Positions 25,393-34,416 of a DNA stretch of 64,000 nucleotides are shown here, piece after piece. This stretch comes from Flavobacteriaceae bacterium (GTDB taxonomy: Bacteria > Bacteroidota > Bacteroidia > Flavobacteriales > Flavobacteriaceae). The position numbers were made by a program, and so were the translations under genes. The stretch lies in the NCBI GenBank assembly GCA_021739635.1, contig JAIPBH010000002.1, positions 248,001 to 312,000 on the forward strand, given 5' to 3'. The notes beneath the pieces were generated by a model. The model worked only from the letters and a program-made list of their open reading frames with translations. It was not told the origin of the DNA and searched no databases. Each line of letters begins with the position of its first letter. Positions within the stretch are counted from its first letter, which is position 1.

Positions 25393-26304
25393 ATGAATGA
25401 ACTAGATAGCATTCAAATACATTTTGACACAAATAGTCTTTGGATTTTAAATATTTCTTTGGCCATCGTTATGTTTGGCGTGTCTTTAGGTATTTCTTTA
25501 AATGATTTTAAACGCTTATTACTACAGCCAAAATTAGTTTTAATAGGTATTTTATCTCAATTTATATTATTACCTTTTTTTACATATGTACTTATTCTAT
25601 TTATAAAACCACAACCTAGTATTGCTTTAGGAATGATTATGGTTGCTGCTTGTCCTGGAGGCAATATTTCTAATTTTATGACACATTTGGCTAAAGGCAA
25701 TACCGCTTTATCAGTAAGTTTAACAGCTTTTGCAACCTTTTTGGCTATGTTTATGACACCATTTAATTTTGAGTTTTATGGCCATTTATATAAACCCACT
25801 TCAGAAATTTTAAAGCATGTAGAATTAAACCCTTTTGAACTTGTAAAGCTGGTATTATTAATATTAGGCGTGCCTTTATTTTTAGGAATGTTTTTAAGAA
25901 GTAAAAATGAATTTTTAGCAAATAAGCTTTCAAAAATGCTTAAGCCATTTTCTATTTTATTGTTTGTAGCTATTGTTATTATAGCCTTTACTAACAATTT
26001 AGATGTGTTTAAAAACTACATTCATCATGTTTTAATTTTAGGAATTAGTCATAATACCTTAGCTATTTTGCTTGGTTTTTTTGTTGCAAAAGGCTTTGGG
26101 TTATCATTTATAAATCAAAAAACGATAGCCATAGAAACAGGAATCCAAAATTCCGGATTAGGATTATTATTAATTTTCACTTTTTTTAATGGGTTAGGCG
26201 GCATGGCCATTATGGCGGCATTTTGGGGAATTTGGCACATTATTTCTGGGTTATTACTCGCTTTTTATTGGTCAAAAAAATCTAAAAAACTCATAACGTG
26301 TTAA
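25393..26304 (+). CDS. bile acid:sodium symporter family transporter (SBF-like)
   Basis: A 303-residue inner-membrane protein with about nine hydrophobic helices. Family features are FGVSLGISLNDFKRLLLQPK near the first helices, MVAACPGGNISNFMTHLAKG with the sodium-site loop (about 78-100), and AIETGIQNSGLGLLL near 255. These crossover motifs match the BASS/ASBT group, which moves bile acids, keto acids or other organic anions with sodium. The natural substrate in marine-type bacteria is unknown. It overlaps the next acyltransferase gene by seven bases. Confidence 0.87.
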   Translation: MNELDSIQIHFDTNSLWILNISLAIVMFGVSLGISLNDFKRLLLQPKLVLIGILSQFILLPFFTYVLILFIKPQPSIALGMIMVAACPGGNISNFMTHLAKGNTALSVSLTAFATFLAMFMTPFNFEFYGHLYKPTSEILKHVELNPFELVKLVLLILGVPLFLGMFLRSKNEFLANKLSKMLKPFSILLFVAIVIIAFTNNLDVFKNYIHHVLILGISHNTLAILLGFFVAKGFGLSFINQKTIAIETGIQNSGLGLLLIFTFFNGLGGMAIMAAFWGIWHIISGLLLAFYWSKKSKKLITC

Positions 26305-27332
26305 AGCAAATGTGGCTATATACCGTGCGAGCTTATATTAGTTTAGGCTTATTCTTTTATTTTAAAAAAATACATATAGTTGGTCTTGATAATGTTCCTA
26401 ATGAAAAACCTATATTAATTCTTGCCAATCATCAAAATGCCCTTTTAGATGCGCTTATTATTGCCACAAAATGCAAACGTTTATCATATTTTTTAACTCG
26501 AGCTTCAGTTTTTAATACTCCTTTTATTTCTAAAGTTTTAGAAAGCTTAAGAATGTTTCCTGTTTATAGAATGAGAGATGGCATTCAAACGATTACTAAA
26601 AACAATGCCGTTTTTAATACGTGCTCACAATTACTTAATAAAAATAATTCTATTGTTATTTTTCCTGAAGGCAATCATAATTTAAAACGTACCGTAAGGC
26701 CTTTAAGTAAAGGTTTTACAAGACTTGTTTTTGATACTTTAGAATCATATCCTAATATTGATTTGCAATTAATTCCTGTAGGTTTTAATTATAAAAAACC
26801 TGAATGTTTTGCTGATGAAGTTGCTTTATTTGTTGGAAAACCTTTAATGGCTAACGATTATATTTCATATGAAAGAAATCAAGCTGTATTAAAATTAAAA
26901 GAAGATGTACAAAACTTTATATCTAAACTTACAACACATATTCCTATTGAGAATTATGAAGATTCTTTAAAAAAACTAGACGCTTTGCATGTTGATTTTT
27001 TAAACCCAGAATCGGTTAATGCCTGTATTTTAAATGATTTTAAAAATTGTAAAACTCAAAGCTTAAGAAAATCCTTATTTGTAAAGCAGTTTTTGAAAGG
27101 GTTTCTTATTTTAAATTTATTGCTTCCTTATTTCATTTGGAAAAAGTCTGTTTTGCCAAAAATTAAAGAAATTGAGTTTGTGTCAACCTTTAGGTTTGCT
27201 ATTTCAATAACACTTGTGCCTTTTTACTTATTGCTTATTACCATCTTTTTAATGCTAATTTTTGGCTGGTTTTTAGCACTTACCTATTTAATAACTGTAT
27301 TATTGATTGCATTAGTCGCTGTGAAATATTAA
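26298..27332 (+). CDS. 1-acyl-sn-glycerol-3-phosphate acyltransferase-like (PlsC family)
   Basis: A 344-residue membrane acyltransferase. The catalytic NHx4D motif is in ILANHQNALLDAL (about 50-62), the glycerol-phosphate-binding motif in VIFPEGNHNL (about 116-125) and the proline motif in QLIPVGFNY. It acylates lysophosphatidic acid or a related lysolipid. Compared with plain PlsC (about 240 residues) it carries a C-terminal extension with a linker and two or three hydrophobic helices (about 255-340). The start is GTG at 26298, overlapping the transporter gene; ATG 26310 is an alternative. A bidirectional terminator follows. Confidence 0.83.
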   Translation: MLKQMWLYTVRAYISLGLFFYFKKIHIVGLDNVPNEKPILILANHQNALLDALIIATKCKRLSYFLTRASVFNTPFISKVLESLRMFPVYRMRDGIQTITKNNAVFNTCSQLLNKNNSIVIFPEGNHNLKRTVRPLSKGFTRLVFDTLESYPNIDLQLIPVGFNYKKPECFADEVALFVGKPLMANDYISYERNQAVLKLKEDVQNFISKLTTHIPIENYEDSLKKLDALHVDFLNPESVNACILNDFKNCKTQSLRKSLFVKQFLKGFLILNLLLPYFIWKKSVLPKIKEIEFVSTFRFAISITLVPFYLLLITIFLMLIFGWFLALTYLITVLLIALVAVKY

Positions 27333-27339
27333 AATAAAA

Positions 27340-27363
27340 AAACCGCTATTAACGTAGCGGTTT
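27340..27363. terminator. bidirectional hairpin between the PlsC-like and DUF3276 genes
   Basis: A perfect 9-base stem AAACCGCTA / TAGCGGTTT with a 6-base loop, flanked by A-rich sequence on the left and T-rich on the right. It can terminate both convergent transcripts. Confidence 0.85.
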
Positions 27364-27389
27364 GATAATTTTTGAGATGAGTTTACAGA

Positions 27390-27776
27390 TTAAATATCGT
27401 CAAAATCAATATCAGTAAAACTTCCAGTAGGTTTAATGTCATCTTCTTCTACTTCTTCAGAATCTGTATCATATTCCTTTTTAAAGTCTTTTTGATGACG
27501 CTCACTAATCACTTCATCACCTTTTTCATTAATGATATAATCTGTCATTTCATTTAAAATATCTTTAAACTCAGAAAAATCTTCTTTGTAAATGTATATT
27601 TTATGTTTTTTATAGTGAAAAGAACCATCATCGTTAGTGAACTTTTTGCTTTCTGTGATGGTAAGATAATAATCATCAGCTTTTGTTGATCTTACATCAA
27701 AGAAATACGTGCGTCTTCCGGCTCTTAATACTTTAGAAAAAATATCCTCTTTCTCCATCATGTCATTTGTATTCAT
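27390..27776 (-). CDS. DUF3276 family protein (PUR-like single-strand nucleic-acid-binding fold)
   Basis: A 128-residue protein widely found in Bacteroidota. The core KVLRAGRRTYFFDVRSTKAD, YYLTITESKKF and HKIYIYKEDFSEFKDIL forms one PUR repeat (beta strands plus helix, about 12-90). The tail is very acidic (DSEEVEEDDIKP). PUR-alpha-like proteins bind purine-rich single-stranded nucleic acid; the role in bacteria is not known. ATG 27776 is used, but M6 or M7 are possible starts. It is monocistronic, with the terminator hairpin just past its stop. Confidence 0.85.
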   Translation of the reverse strand: MNTNDMMEKEDIFSKVLRAGRRTYFFDVRSTKADDYYLTITESKKFTNDDGSFHYKKHKIYIYKEDFSEFKDILNEMTDYIINEKGDEVISERHQKDFKKEYDTDSEEVEEDDIKPTGSFTDIDFDDI

Positions 27777-27937
27777 AGTTGTATTAAAATTTATAGGATT
27801 ATAATTATATCTATCAAAAATCTAAAAAAAACTGATACGAAACAACAATTTATTAAGATTCTTTTAATAACAATTTTATTTAATTGATGCTCAAGTTGTA
27901 AATGTAATTTTTTATAAAAGACATGACATTGCGTGAT

Positions 27938-29704
27938 TTAATTATTTGAACTTGAAGTTTCGCTTAACTGTTTTAAATAGAGATGTTTGTAATAACCATC
28001 TACATTAACTAGGGTTTCATGGGTACCTTCTTGAACAATTTTTCCGTTATCTAGTACAATAATTTTATCAGCATTTTTAGCAGAAGAAACTCTGTGCCCA
28101 ACAATAATACTTGTTTTTCCTTTAGAAGCTTTATTTAGGTTTTTTAATATTTTTTCTTCTGTTTCTGTATCAACTGCTGAAAGACAATCATCAAATAATA
28201 AAATTTCTGGATTTTTTATTAGGGCTCTGGCTATTGAAATCCGTTGCTTTTGTCCGCCAGAAAGTGTGATACCTCGTTCACCAAGTATGGTTTCATAGCC
28301 ATTGCCAAACTTGACTATATTTTTATGAACATGTGCCAGTTTTGCAGCTTCAAAAACGTCTTCATCTGTAGCTTCTTCTTTTCCAAATTTAATATTGTTT
28401 TTAATAGTGTCTGAAAACAAAAAGGCATCTTGTGGTACGTAACCAATACTGTTTCTCAAATCTGTTAAATTGTGCTGAGCTATTTCAATAGCATTCACTT
28501 TAATTGAGCCTTCTTTAACATCATAAAGTCTTCCTATTAAATCTAAAATAGTTGATTTTCCTGAGCCTGTTTTTCCTAATATGGCAAGTGTTTGTCCTTG
28601 TTTAATGTTAAAACTAATGCCTTTTAACGCATTAATATTGGTGTCATCATAAGTAAATGCAACGTTATTAAAAACAATATCACCAGTTACTTTTGTATGT
28701 TCATGAACCGTATTTTTAATTTCGGGTTCTGTTTTTAAAAACTCATTGATTCTTTTTTGAGACGCTTCAGCTTGTTGAACAATAGAAGTAACCCAGCCAA
28801 CCGTAGCAACCGGCCAAGTTAGCATATTAACATAAATAATAAACTCTGCAATGGTTCCTAAACTTTCAATTTTGCCATCAATGTATTGCAATCCACCTAT
28901 ATAAATAACTACTAAATTGCTTACACCTATAAGTAAAATCATCATTGGAAAAAAAAAGGCTTCTACTTTTACTAAATTAAGTTGGTTTTGTTTGCTTGTT
29001 GTAGAAAGTTCATCAAAATTTGTAGCCGTTTGTGGTTCAATAGCATAGGCTTTAATAACCGAAATACCACTAAATGCTTCTTGAGTAAATGCTGATAATT
29101 TTGATAAATACTCTTGCACAATGGTCGTGCGTTTATGTATTTCTTTACTCAATTTATAAATAGCAATAGATAATATAGGTAAGGGAATAATGGTATAAAG
29201 TGTTAAAGTAGGCGCTTCATTATACATGTAAATTATGGCAATAATAAAAAGTGTTATGGTATTAATGCTGTACATAATAGCTGGCCCAACGTACATTCTA
29301 ACTTTACCAACATCTTCACTAATACGATTCATCAAATCACCAGTTCTATTTTTTTTGTAAAAATTCAAAGACAGTTTCTGGTAATGCGCATACACCTCGT
29401 TTTTTAAATCATATTCAATGTATCTGGAAACATTAATTATGGTTTGACGCATAAAAAAACTTAAAATACCCGCTATAATGGCGGCTCCAATTATATAAAA
29501 GATGATAAGAGCAAGTTCTGCTTGCAGTGTGCTTTCACCAGATTGTAATCCGTTTTTATACGTTTCTACAACAGCAAAAATTTCTCTTACGTATCGTGGT
29601 GTAAAAAGTAAAAATATTCTTGCTATAATGGTTATGATAATACCAATAACAAGATGCCATTTATATTTAAAAAAGTATTTATTTATATGCTGTAATTCTT
29701 TCAT
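27938..29704 (-). CDS. ABC transporter, fused permease and ATPase (exporter type)
   Basis: A 588-residue half-transporter of the MsbA/MdlB type. Six transmembrane helices span about 18-310, followed by a nucleotide-binding domain (about 340-580). Walker A is in ILGKTGSGKST, the Q-loop in YVPQDAFLF, signature LSGGQKQR, Walker B in ILLFDDCLSAVDTE and the H-loop in IIVGHRVSS. The glutamate after Walker B is replaced: the usual DEP/DEA reads DDC, so the general base is aspartate in this protein. It probably works as a homodimer or with a partner encoded elsewhere; the cargo (lipid or drug) is unknown. A good -7 box lies upstream. Confidence 0.9.
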   Translation of the reverse strand: MKELQHINKYFFKYKWHLVIGIIITIIARIFLLFTPRYVREIFAVVETYKNGLQSGESTLQAELALIIFYIIGAAIIAGILSFFMRQTIINVSRYIEYDLKNEVYAHYQKLSLNFYKKNRTGDLMNRISEDVGKVRMYVGPAIMYSINTITLFIIAIIYMYNEAPTLTLYTIIPLPILSIAIYKLSKEIHKRTTIVQEYLSKLSAFTQEAFSGISVIKAYAIEPQTATNFDELSTTSKQNQLNLVKVEAFFFPMMILLIGVSNLVVIYIGGLQYIDGKIESLGTIAEFIIYVNMLTWPVATVGWVTSIVQQAEASQKRINEFLKTEPEIKNTVHEHTKVTGDIVFNNVAFTYDDTNINALKGISFNIKQGQTLAILGKTGSGKSTILDLIGRLYDVKEGSIKVNAIEIAQHNLTDLRNSIGYVPQDAFLFSDTIKNNIKFGKEEATDEDVFEAAKLAHVHKNIVKFGNGYETILGERGITLSGGQKQRISIARALIKNPEILLFDDCLSAVDTETEEKILKNLNKASKGKTSIIVGHRVSSAKNADKIIVLDNGKIVQEGTHETLVNVDGYYKHLYLKQLSETSSSNN

Positions 29705-29754
29705 TTACAGATTTATGTTTTCTTGATTTTGACACTTAAATCAAAGTGCAGCCG

Positions 29755-29762
29755 CAAAGATA
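29755..29762 (-). promoter_or_regulatory. -7 promoter box TATCTTTG for the ABC exporter gene
   Basis: Exact TAnnTTTG match on the minus strand, about 50 bases upstream of the ATG at 29704. No clear -33 element is seen at the expected spacing. Confidence 0.7.
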
Positions 29763-29877
29763 CAGCAATAAAAACAATTAAATAGTTGTAAGACTACTAT
29801 CTGGTTGTTAAAAATTACTTAAACTAAATTTGATATAATAAAAATAAAATAAGGCAGTATTCTTTTTAAAATAGTAT

Positions 29878-29885
29878 TATTTTTG
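29878..29885 (+). promoter_or_regulatory. -7 promoter box TATTTTTG for nusB-DUF1573-yajC
   Basis: Exact TAnnTTTG match, 58 bases before the nusB ATG at 29943. It lies inside a longer frame that would begin with TTG at 29883, so it supports the downstream start. It is divergent from the box at 29755-29762. Confidence 0.65.
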
Positions 29886-29942
29886 CCATTCAAAAGAAAT
29901 GATTCTTTTACCTTTTTAATAAAAATTAAGTTCTTTGTAAAT

Positions 29943-30887
29943 ATGCTAAACAGAAGACATATTCGTGTAAAAGTGATGCAAACCATTTATGCGTTTAAAG
30001 GAAGTGAAAGTGATGATTTAAGTAAAAATCAAAAATTTTTACTATTCAGTATTGATAATATGTACAATCTGTATTTGTTATTAATATCATTATTACTTGA
30101 AGTTCAAAAAAGAGCTGAAGATGATTTAAGTAAAAAACAAAAAAAGCATTTAGCTACGCAAGAAGACAAAGATCCAAACCGGAAGTTTGTAAACAATGAG
30201 CTGTTACAACTCATTAAAGAAAATACTCAACTTAAAAATCAATTAGAAACACTTAAAGTGGCCGATTGGGAATTAGATAGCGAATATGTTGACGTTATTT
30301 TTAAAGCCATTATTTCTAGTGATTTGTATAAAGAATACATGAAAACCAGAGTTTCTGATTTTAAAGAAGATAAAGAATTTATGGTTGATATTTTTAAAGA
30401 TATTATCGCGCCAAACGAAAAACTTTATGAATATATTGAAGATAAAAACCTTACTTGGCTTGATGATCTTCCAACAGTAAATACTACCATTTTAAAGCTA
30501 TTGCGCAAAGCTAAACCAACATCATCAGATACTTATTTTACGCCAAAACTTTATAAAGATCAAGATGATAAACAATATGCTATTGATTTGTTTAAAAAAA
30601 CAATTTTAAATCAAACAGCATTAAACAAAGAAATTGAACTTAAAACCCAAAATTGGGATTCTGATAGAATTGCTAACGTAGATTTTGTGTTGTTACAAAT
30701 GGCCATTTGTGAACTTCAAAACTTTTCTTCAATTCCTGTAAAAGTTACCATCAATGAATATTTAGAAATAGCTAAAGAATACTCCACACCAAAAAGTAGC
30801 ATCTTTATAAATGGTATTTTAGATAAGTTGGTAAAGGAATATGAAATAGATGGAAAGCTTAAAAAAATAGGCAGAGGATTGATGTAA
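29943..30887 (+). CDS. nusB: transcription antitermination protein NusB
   Basis: A 314-residue protein, the long NusB form of Bacteroidota (E. coli NusB is about 139). MLNRRHIRVKVMQTIYAF is the start of the NusB fold. A long insertion and helices follow, and the C-terminal NusB core is ANVDFVLLQMAICELQNFSS, KVTINEYLEIAKEYSTPKSS and IFINGILDKLV. NusB binds BoxA RNA with ribosomal protein S10 to promote antitermination of rRNA transcription. ATG 29943 matches the family start, and an upstream extension from TTG 29883 would cover the promoter box. It heads the nusB-DUF1573-yajC unit. Confidence 0.92.
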   Translation: MLNRRHIRVKVMQTIYAFKGSESDDLSKNQKFLLFSIDNMYNLYLLLISLLLEVQKRAEDDLSKKQKKHLATQEDKDPNRKFVNNELLQLIKENTQLKNQLETLKVADWELDSEYVDVIFKAIISSDLYKEYMKTRVSDFKEDKEFMVDIFKDIIAPNEKLYEYIEDKNLTWLDDLPTVNTTILKLLRKAKPTSSDTYFTPKLYKDQDDKQYAIDLFKKTILNQTALNKEIELKTQNWDSDRIANVDFVLLQMAICELQNFSSIPVKVTINEYLEIAKEYSTPKSSIFINGILDKLVKEYEIDGKLKKIGRGLM

Positions 30888-30971
30888 TTTTCTGTTAAGA
30901 AAGGACTAAAAAATTTTTAATAGATTAAATAATTGTTACTTTTACAAACCAATTAAAAAACTATATATATT

Positions 30972-31460
30972 ATGAAAAAAGTTGTATTAGGTTTAGTTGC
31001 TTTAAGTATATTATCTTTTACGTCTTGTAAAGAAGATGCTACCAAAAAAATTATTGAAAATAATGTTGTGGTTGCTGCTGAAAGAGATGCTAATTCATCT
31101 AAATTTCCTGTTATTACATTTGATAAAACAGAACATGATTTTGGCGAAATTGAAGCAAATACAGCAGTTGAAACAGAGTTTAATTATACCAATACAGGTG
31201 ATGCGCCACTAGTAATCACTGATATTAAAAGTTCTTGCGGTTGTACCGTACCAAAAGATTGGAGTAGAGAACCATTAGCTCCAGGAACGTCTGGTAAATT
31301 TTCTGTAAAGTTTAATGGTAGTGGTGCCAATAAAATAACAAAAACAATTACTGTAACAGCCAATACAGAAAAAGGTTCTGAAGTTGTAAAAATTACAGCG
31401 TTTGTTAAACCAGATCCAAATAAAACAATTCAAGGGCAAGGACCTTTAAGAACTAACTAA
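30972..31460 (+). CDS. DUF1573 domain lipoprotein
   Basis: A 162-residue exported protein. The lipoprotein signal ends with SFTSC (lipid cysteine about residue 19). One DUF1573 immunoglobulin-like domain lies at about 48-150: FDKTEHDFGEIEANTAVETE, NTGDAPLVITDIKSSCGCT and PLAPGTSGKFSVKFN. The function is not known, though such domains are common in Bacteroidota envelope proteins. TACTTTTA at 30936-30943 is a seven-of-eight -7 box, so it may have its own promoter besides read-through from nusB. yajC follows after 20 bases. Confidence 0.88.
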   Translation: MKKVVLGLVALSILSFTSCKEDATKKIIENNVVVAAERDANSSKFPVITFDKTEHDFGEIEANTAVETEFNYTNTGDAPLVITDIKSSCGCTVPKDWSREPLAPGTSGKFSVKFNGSGANKITKTITVTANTEKGSEVVKITAFVKPDPNKTIQGQGPLRTN

Positions 31461-31480
31461 ATAAATAATAAAATAATTAT

Positions 31481-31777
31481 ATGAAAGATTTATTATCCGG
31501 ACAATTTCCCTTTTTTATACTAATGTTTGTAGTGGTGTATTTCTTTATGATTGCGCCTCAAATGAAACGTGCTAAAAAAGAAAAGAAATTTGCCGCCGAA
31601 TTGAAAAAAGGCGACAAAATTGTTACTAAAAGCGGTTTACATGGAAAAATACTTGAGATAGGTGATAAAGATAATACATGTATTATTGAAACCATGTCTG
31701 GTAAAGTAAAGTTTGAGCGTTCTGCTATTTCAATGGAATTAAGTGCCGCTGTAAATGCGCCAGCAAAAACAGCTTAA
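31481..31777 (+). CDS. yajC: preprotein translocase subunit YajC
   Basis: A 98-residue single-span inner-membrane protein, a member of the SecDF-YajC accessory complex of the Sec translocon. One transmembrane helix (about 8-28, FPFFILMFVVVYFFMI) precedes APQMKRAKKEKKFAAELKKG and the conserved GDKIVTKSGLHGKILEIGDK. The start ATG 31481 fits the usual short N-terminus. secDF is not in the window. A strong hairpin terminator ends the nusB-DUF1573-yajC unit 18 bases after the stop. Confidence 0.94.
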   Translation: MKDLLSGQFPFFILMFVVVYFFMIAPQMKRAKKEKKFAAELKKGDKIVTKSGLHGKILEIGDKDNTCIIETMSGKVKFERSAISMELSAAVNAPAKTA

Positions 31778-31794
31778 TTTTAAAAGTATATTAT

Positions 31795-31827
31795 AAAAAA
31801 AGCTTCCATTTATTGGAAGCTTTTTTT
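31795..31827 (+). terminator. Rho-independent terminator after yajC
   Basis: A-rich arm plus AGCTTCCA pairs with TGGAAGCT plus a run of seven T, with loop TTTAT. The fully paired stem is about 14 bases. Confidence 0.88.
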
Positions 31828-31829
31828 AT

Positions 31830-32015
31830 TTAACAATTTTTGTATTTATCATTGAGTCCAACCCTTTTTAAAATCATGGGTTTTATTTTCTCAATCCGAT
31901 ATTCTATGGTTGTTTCACGTTTAGCAGTTGCTATATACTCAGAGTATTCTTTTTGTTTGTATGGCGTTAATGTCTCATTAAAATGAGTATGTTCTTCAAT
32001 GAAATTAGGTTTTCT
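31830..32015 (-). pseudogene. C-terminal relic of a YdeI/OmpD-associated family protein
   Basis: On the minus strand an open frame without a start codon runs from 32015 to a TAA at 31830-31832. A TAA lies immediately before it, at 32016-32018. It reads KPNFIEEHTHFNETLTPYKQ, then KEYSEYIATAKRETTIEYRI, then EKIKPMILKRVGLNDKYKNC. The middle and end match the conserved C-terminus of YdeI-like (bacteriocin-protection) proteins as I recall them. Only about 61 of roughly 190 residues remain; pepT begins just upstream. It looks like the tail of a gene lost by deletion. Confidence 0.55.
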
Positions 32016-32036
32016 TTATAATATATTATTGATAGT

Positions 32037-33278
32037 TTAATTTGATAAACAAGCTTTTTTAGCCGTCAGTTCAGCAATTTTACAAATCACTTCCGTGGCT
32101 TTTACCATGCTTTCAACAGGGACATATTCATATCGCCCATGAAAGTTATGGCCGCCGGCAAAAATATTGGGGCAAGGTAATCCCATGTAACTTAATTGAG
32201 AGCCATCGGTGCCACCACGAATGGCTTTTATTAAAGGTTTAATATGTAGTTGTTTCATGGCTTCTTCAGCAATATCAACAATATGCATCACGGGTTCTAC
32301 CTTTTCTTTCATATTGTAATATTGGTCTTTAATGGTTATTTCAATAACGTCTCTTTCGTATTGCTCATTAATATCATTAGCTAATTTTTGCATGACTTCT
32401 TTTCTGGCTTCAAAATGACGTCTGTTATGGTCTCTTATAATATATTCTAAAACCGTTTCTTCTACTTCACCTTTTATGGAACACAAATGAAAAAAGCCTT
32501 CATAACCTTCGGTATGTTCTGGAGTTTCTAAGCGAGGCAAGGAGTTTATAAATTCTTGTGCAATGTACATGGAGTTTATCATTTTACCTTTGGCATAGCC
32601 AGGATGCACAATTTTTCCTTTTACTTTAACCACTGCACCTGCAGCATTAAAGTTTTCATATTCTAACTCACCAATCTGGCTGCCATCCATGGTATAAGCC
32701 CAATTGGCTCCAAATTTTTTAACATCAAACTTATGTGCGCCACGGCCAATTTCTTCATCGGGTGTAAATCCAACACGAATTTTACCATGTTTTATTTCAG
32801 GATGATTAATTAAATATTCCATGGCCGATACAATTTCACAAATACCAGCTTTATCATCAGCACCAAGAAGCGTAGTGCCATCTGTAGTTATTAATGTTTG
32901 TCCTTTGTATAAAAGTAAATCTTCAAAATAGTTAGGCGATAATATGATGTCTTGTTCTGCATTTAAAATAATATCTTTCCCATCATAATGTTCAATTATT
33001 CTTGGTTTAACATTCGTTCCTGTAAAATCTGGAGACGTGTCAAAATGAGAAATAAAACCAATGGTAGGAACTTGATAATCAACATTACTTGGCAACGTAG
33101 CCATGATATAAGCATTATCATCAATAGTAACTTCTTTCATACCAATAGATTTAAGCTCGTCAACCAGTTTATTTGCTAAATTCCATTGCTTTTTTGTGCT
33201 TGGTGTGGTTTCTGAATTAGGGTCTGATTGTGTATCAATAGTTATATAGCTAATAAATCTATCTATAATGTGTTGCAT
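32037..33278 (-). CDS. pepT: peptidase T (tripeptide aminopeptidase)
   Basis: A 413-residue cytoplasmic M20-family zinc aminopeptidase that releases the N-terminal residue of tripeptides. Metal ligands are in [10 protein letters not shown] (H78, D80), [11 protein letters not shown] (D141) and the general base pair PDEEIGRG (E175/E176). Further ligands are in [10 protein letters not shown] and [12 protein letters not shown], with the last histidine in [10 protein letters not shown]. Length and motifs fit PepT rather than other M20 enzymes. A -7 box lies 21 bases upstream and it is divergent from pyrD. Confidence 0.94.
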   Translation of the reverse strand: MQHIIDRFISYITIDTQSDPNSETTPSTKKQWNLANKLVDELKSIGMKEVTIDDNAYIMATLPSNVDYQVPTIGFISHFDTSPDFTGTNVKPRIIEHYDGKDIILNAEQDIILSPNYFEDLLLYKGQTLITTDGTTLLGADDKAGICEIVSAMEYLINHPEIKHGKIRVGFTPDEEIGRGAHKFDVKKFGANWAYTMDGSQIGELEYENFNAAGAVVKVKGKIVHPGYAKGKMINSMYIAQEFINSLPRLETPEHTEGYEGFFHLCSIKGEVEETVLEYIIRDHNRRHFEARKEVMQKLANDINEQYERDVIEITIKDQYYNMKEKVEPVMHIVDIAEEAMKQLHIKPLIKAIRGGTDGSQLSYMGLPCPNIFAGGHNFHGRYEYVPVESMVKATEVICKIAELTAKKACLSN

Positions 33279-33298
33279 GATGTGTTTTTTTGTTCTAT

Positions 33299-33306
33299 CA
33301 AAAATA
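33299..33306 (-). promoter_or_regulatory. -7 promoter box TATTTTTG for pepT
   Basis: Exact TAnnTTTG match on the minus strand, 21 bases before the pepT ATG at 33278. It is 45 bases from the divergent pyrD box, so the two promoters lie back to back. Confidence 0.65.
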
Positions 33307-33351
33307 CTAATTTTTAAAATGCTTAATAGGTGTTTTTTGAAAAATGAATCC

Positions 33352-33359
33352 TATTTTTG
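33352..33359 (+). promoter_or_regulatory. -7 promoter box TATTTTTG for pyrD
   Basis: Exact TAnnTTTG match, 18 bases before the pyrD ATG at 33378. It supports this ATG over an upstream in-frame TTG at 33357, which lies within the box. Confidence 0.68.
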
Positions 33360-33377
33360 CACAGCAATTCAACCGCT

Positions 33378-34412
33378 ATGTACAAATCAATTATTCGTCC
33401 TATTTTATTTTGGTTTGATCCTGAGCAAGTTCATCATTTTACATTTTCTCTTATTAGAATTTTGAATAAAATTCCTTTAGTATCTCAATTAATAAAAAAA
33501 CTTTACACCGTTGAAGATGCTAAATTAGTGAGAAAGGTATTTGGACTTACTTTTAAAAATCCTGTTGGATTGGCGGCAGGTTTTGATAAAAATGCGGTTT
33601 TATATAATGAGTTAGCCAATTTTGGATTTGGTTTTATTGAAATTGGTACCGTAACTCCAAAAGGGCAAGCAGGAAATCCTAAAAAACGATTATTTAGGCT
33701 AAAAGACGACCAAGGCATTATTAATAGAATGGGATTTAATAATGATGGTTTGGAAGCTGCAATAACCAATCTTAAGAATAATAAAGGGCATGTAATTATA
33801 GGTGGAAATATAGGTAAAAACACCCATACTAAGCCAGAAAATTATACCCAAGATTATTTAGATTGTTTTAAAGCATTGCATGCGTATGTTGACTATTTTG
33901 TGCTTAATGTAAGTTGCCCTAATGTGAGCAGTCATGCCAAATTAAATGATAAGGCATATTTAGAAGAGCTAATTATTGCTGTTCAACAAGCCAATAAAAG
34001 TTTTGAAAAACAAAAGCCCATTGTTTTAAAAATTGCTCCAGATTTGAATAATAATCAGTTAGATGAAATTATAGATTTGGTGATTTCTACAAAGTTAGAT
34101 GGTGTTATTGCAAGCAATACATCTATTGATAGAAGCGGATTAAAAGCTTCGCATGAACGTTTAGAGCATATTGGAAACGGCGGTTTAAGTGGACAACCAA
34201 TTAAAAACAAAAGTACTCGTGTTATTAAGTATCTTTCAGAAAAGAGCCATAAAGCATTTCCTATAATAGGTGTTGGTGGGATACATTCTGCTCAAGATGC
34301 TTTAGAAAAATTGGATGCTGGCGCAGATTTAATTCAAATATATACAGGTTTTATTTATGAAGGCCCAAAACTTATTAAATCAATTAATAAAGCTTTATTG
34401 AAAAGAGGATAA
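33378..34412 (+). CDS. pyrD: dihydroorotate dehydrogenase (class 2, quinone-linked)
   Basis: A 344-residue flavoenzyme that oxidises dihydroorotate to orotate in pyrimidine synthesis, passing electrons to membrane quinone. The N-terminal helical hairpin ([13 protein letters not shown], about 10-25) is the class 2 membrane and quinone contact. The FMN barrel has [43 protein letters not shown] and [20 protein letters not shown]. At the catalytic position (LNVSCPNV, residue 180) there is cysteine, as in class 1 enzymes, where class 2 enzymes normally have serine. It converges on the metalloprotease gene, whose stop is five bases away. Confidence 0.93.
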   Translation: MYKSIIRPILFWFDPEQVHHFTFSLIRILNKIPLVSQLIKKLYTVEDAKLVRKVFGLTFKNPVGLAAGFDKNAVLYNELANFGFGFIEIGTVTPKGQAGNPKKRLFRLKDDQGIINRMGFNNDGLEAAITNLKNNKGHVIIGGNIGKNTHTKPENYTQDYLDCFKALHAYVDYFVLNVSCPNVSSHAKLNDKAYLEELIIAVQQANKSFEKQKPIVLKIAPDLNNNQLDEIIDLVISTKLDGVIASNTSIDRSGLKASHERLEHIGNGGLSGQPIKNKSTRVIKYLSEKSHKAFPIIGVGGIHSAQDALEKLDAGADLIQIYTGFIYEGPKLIKSINKALLKRG

Positions 34413-34416
34413 CGTA

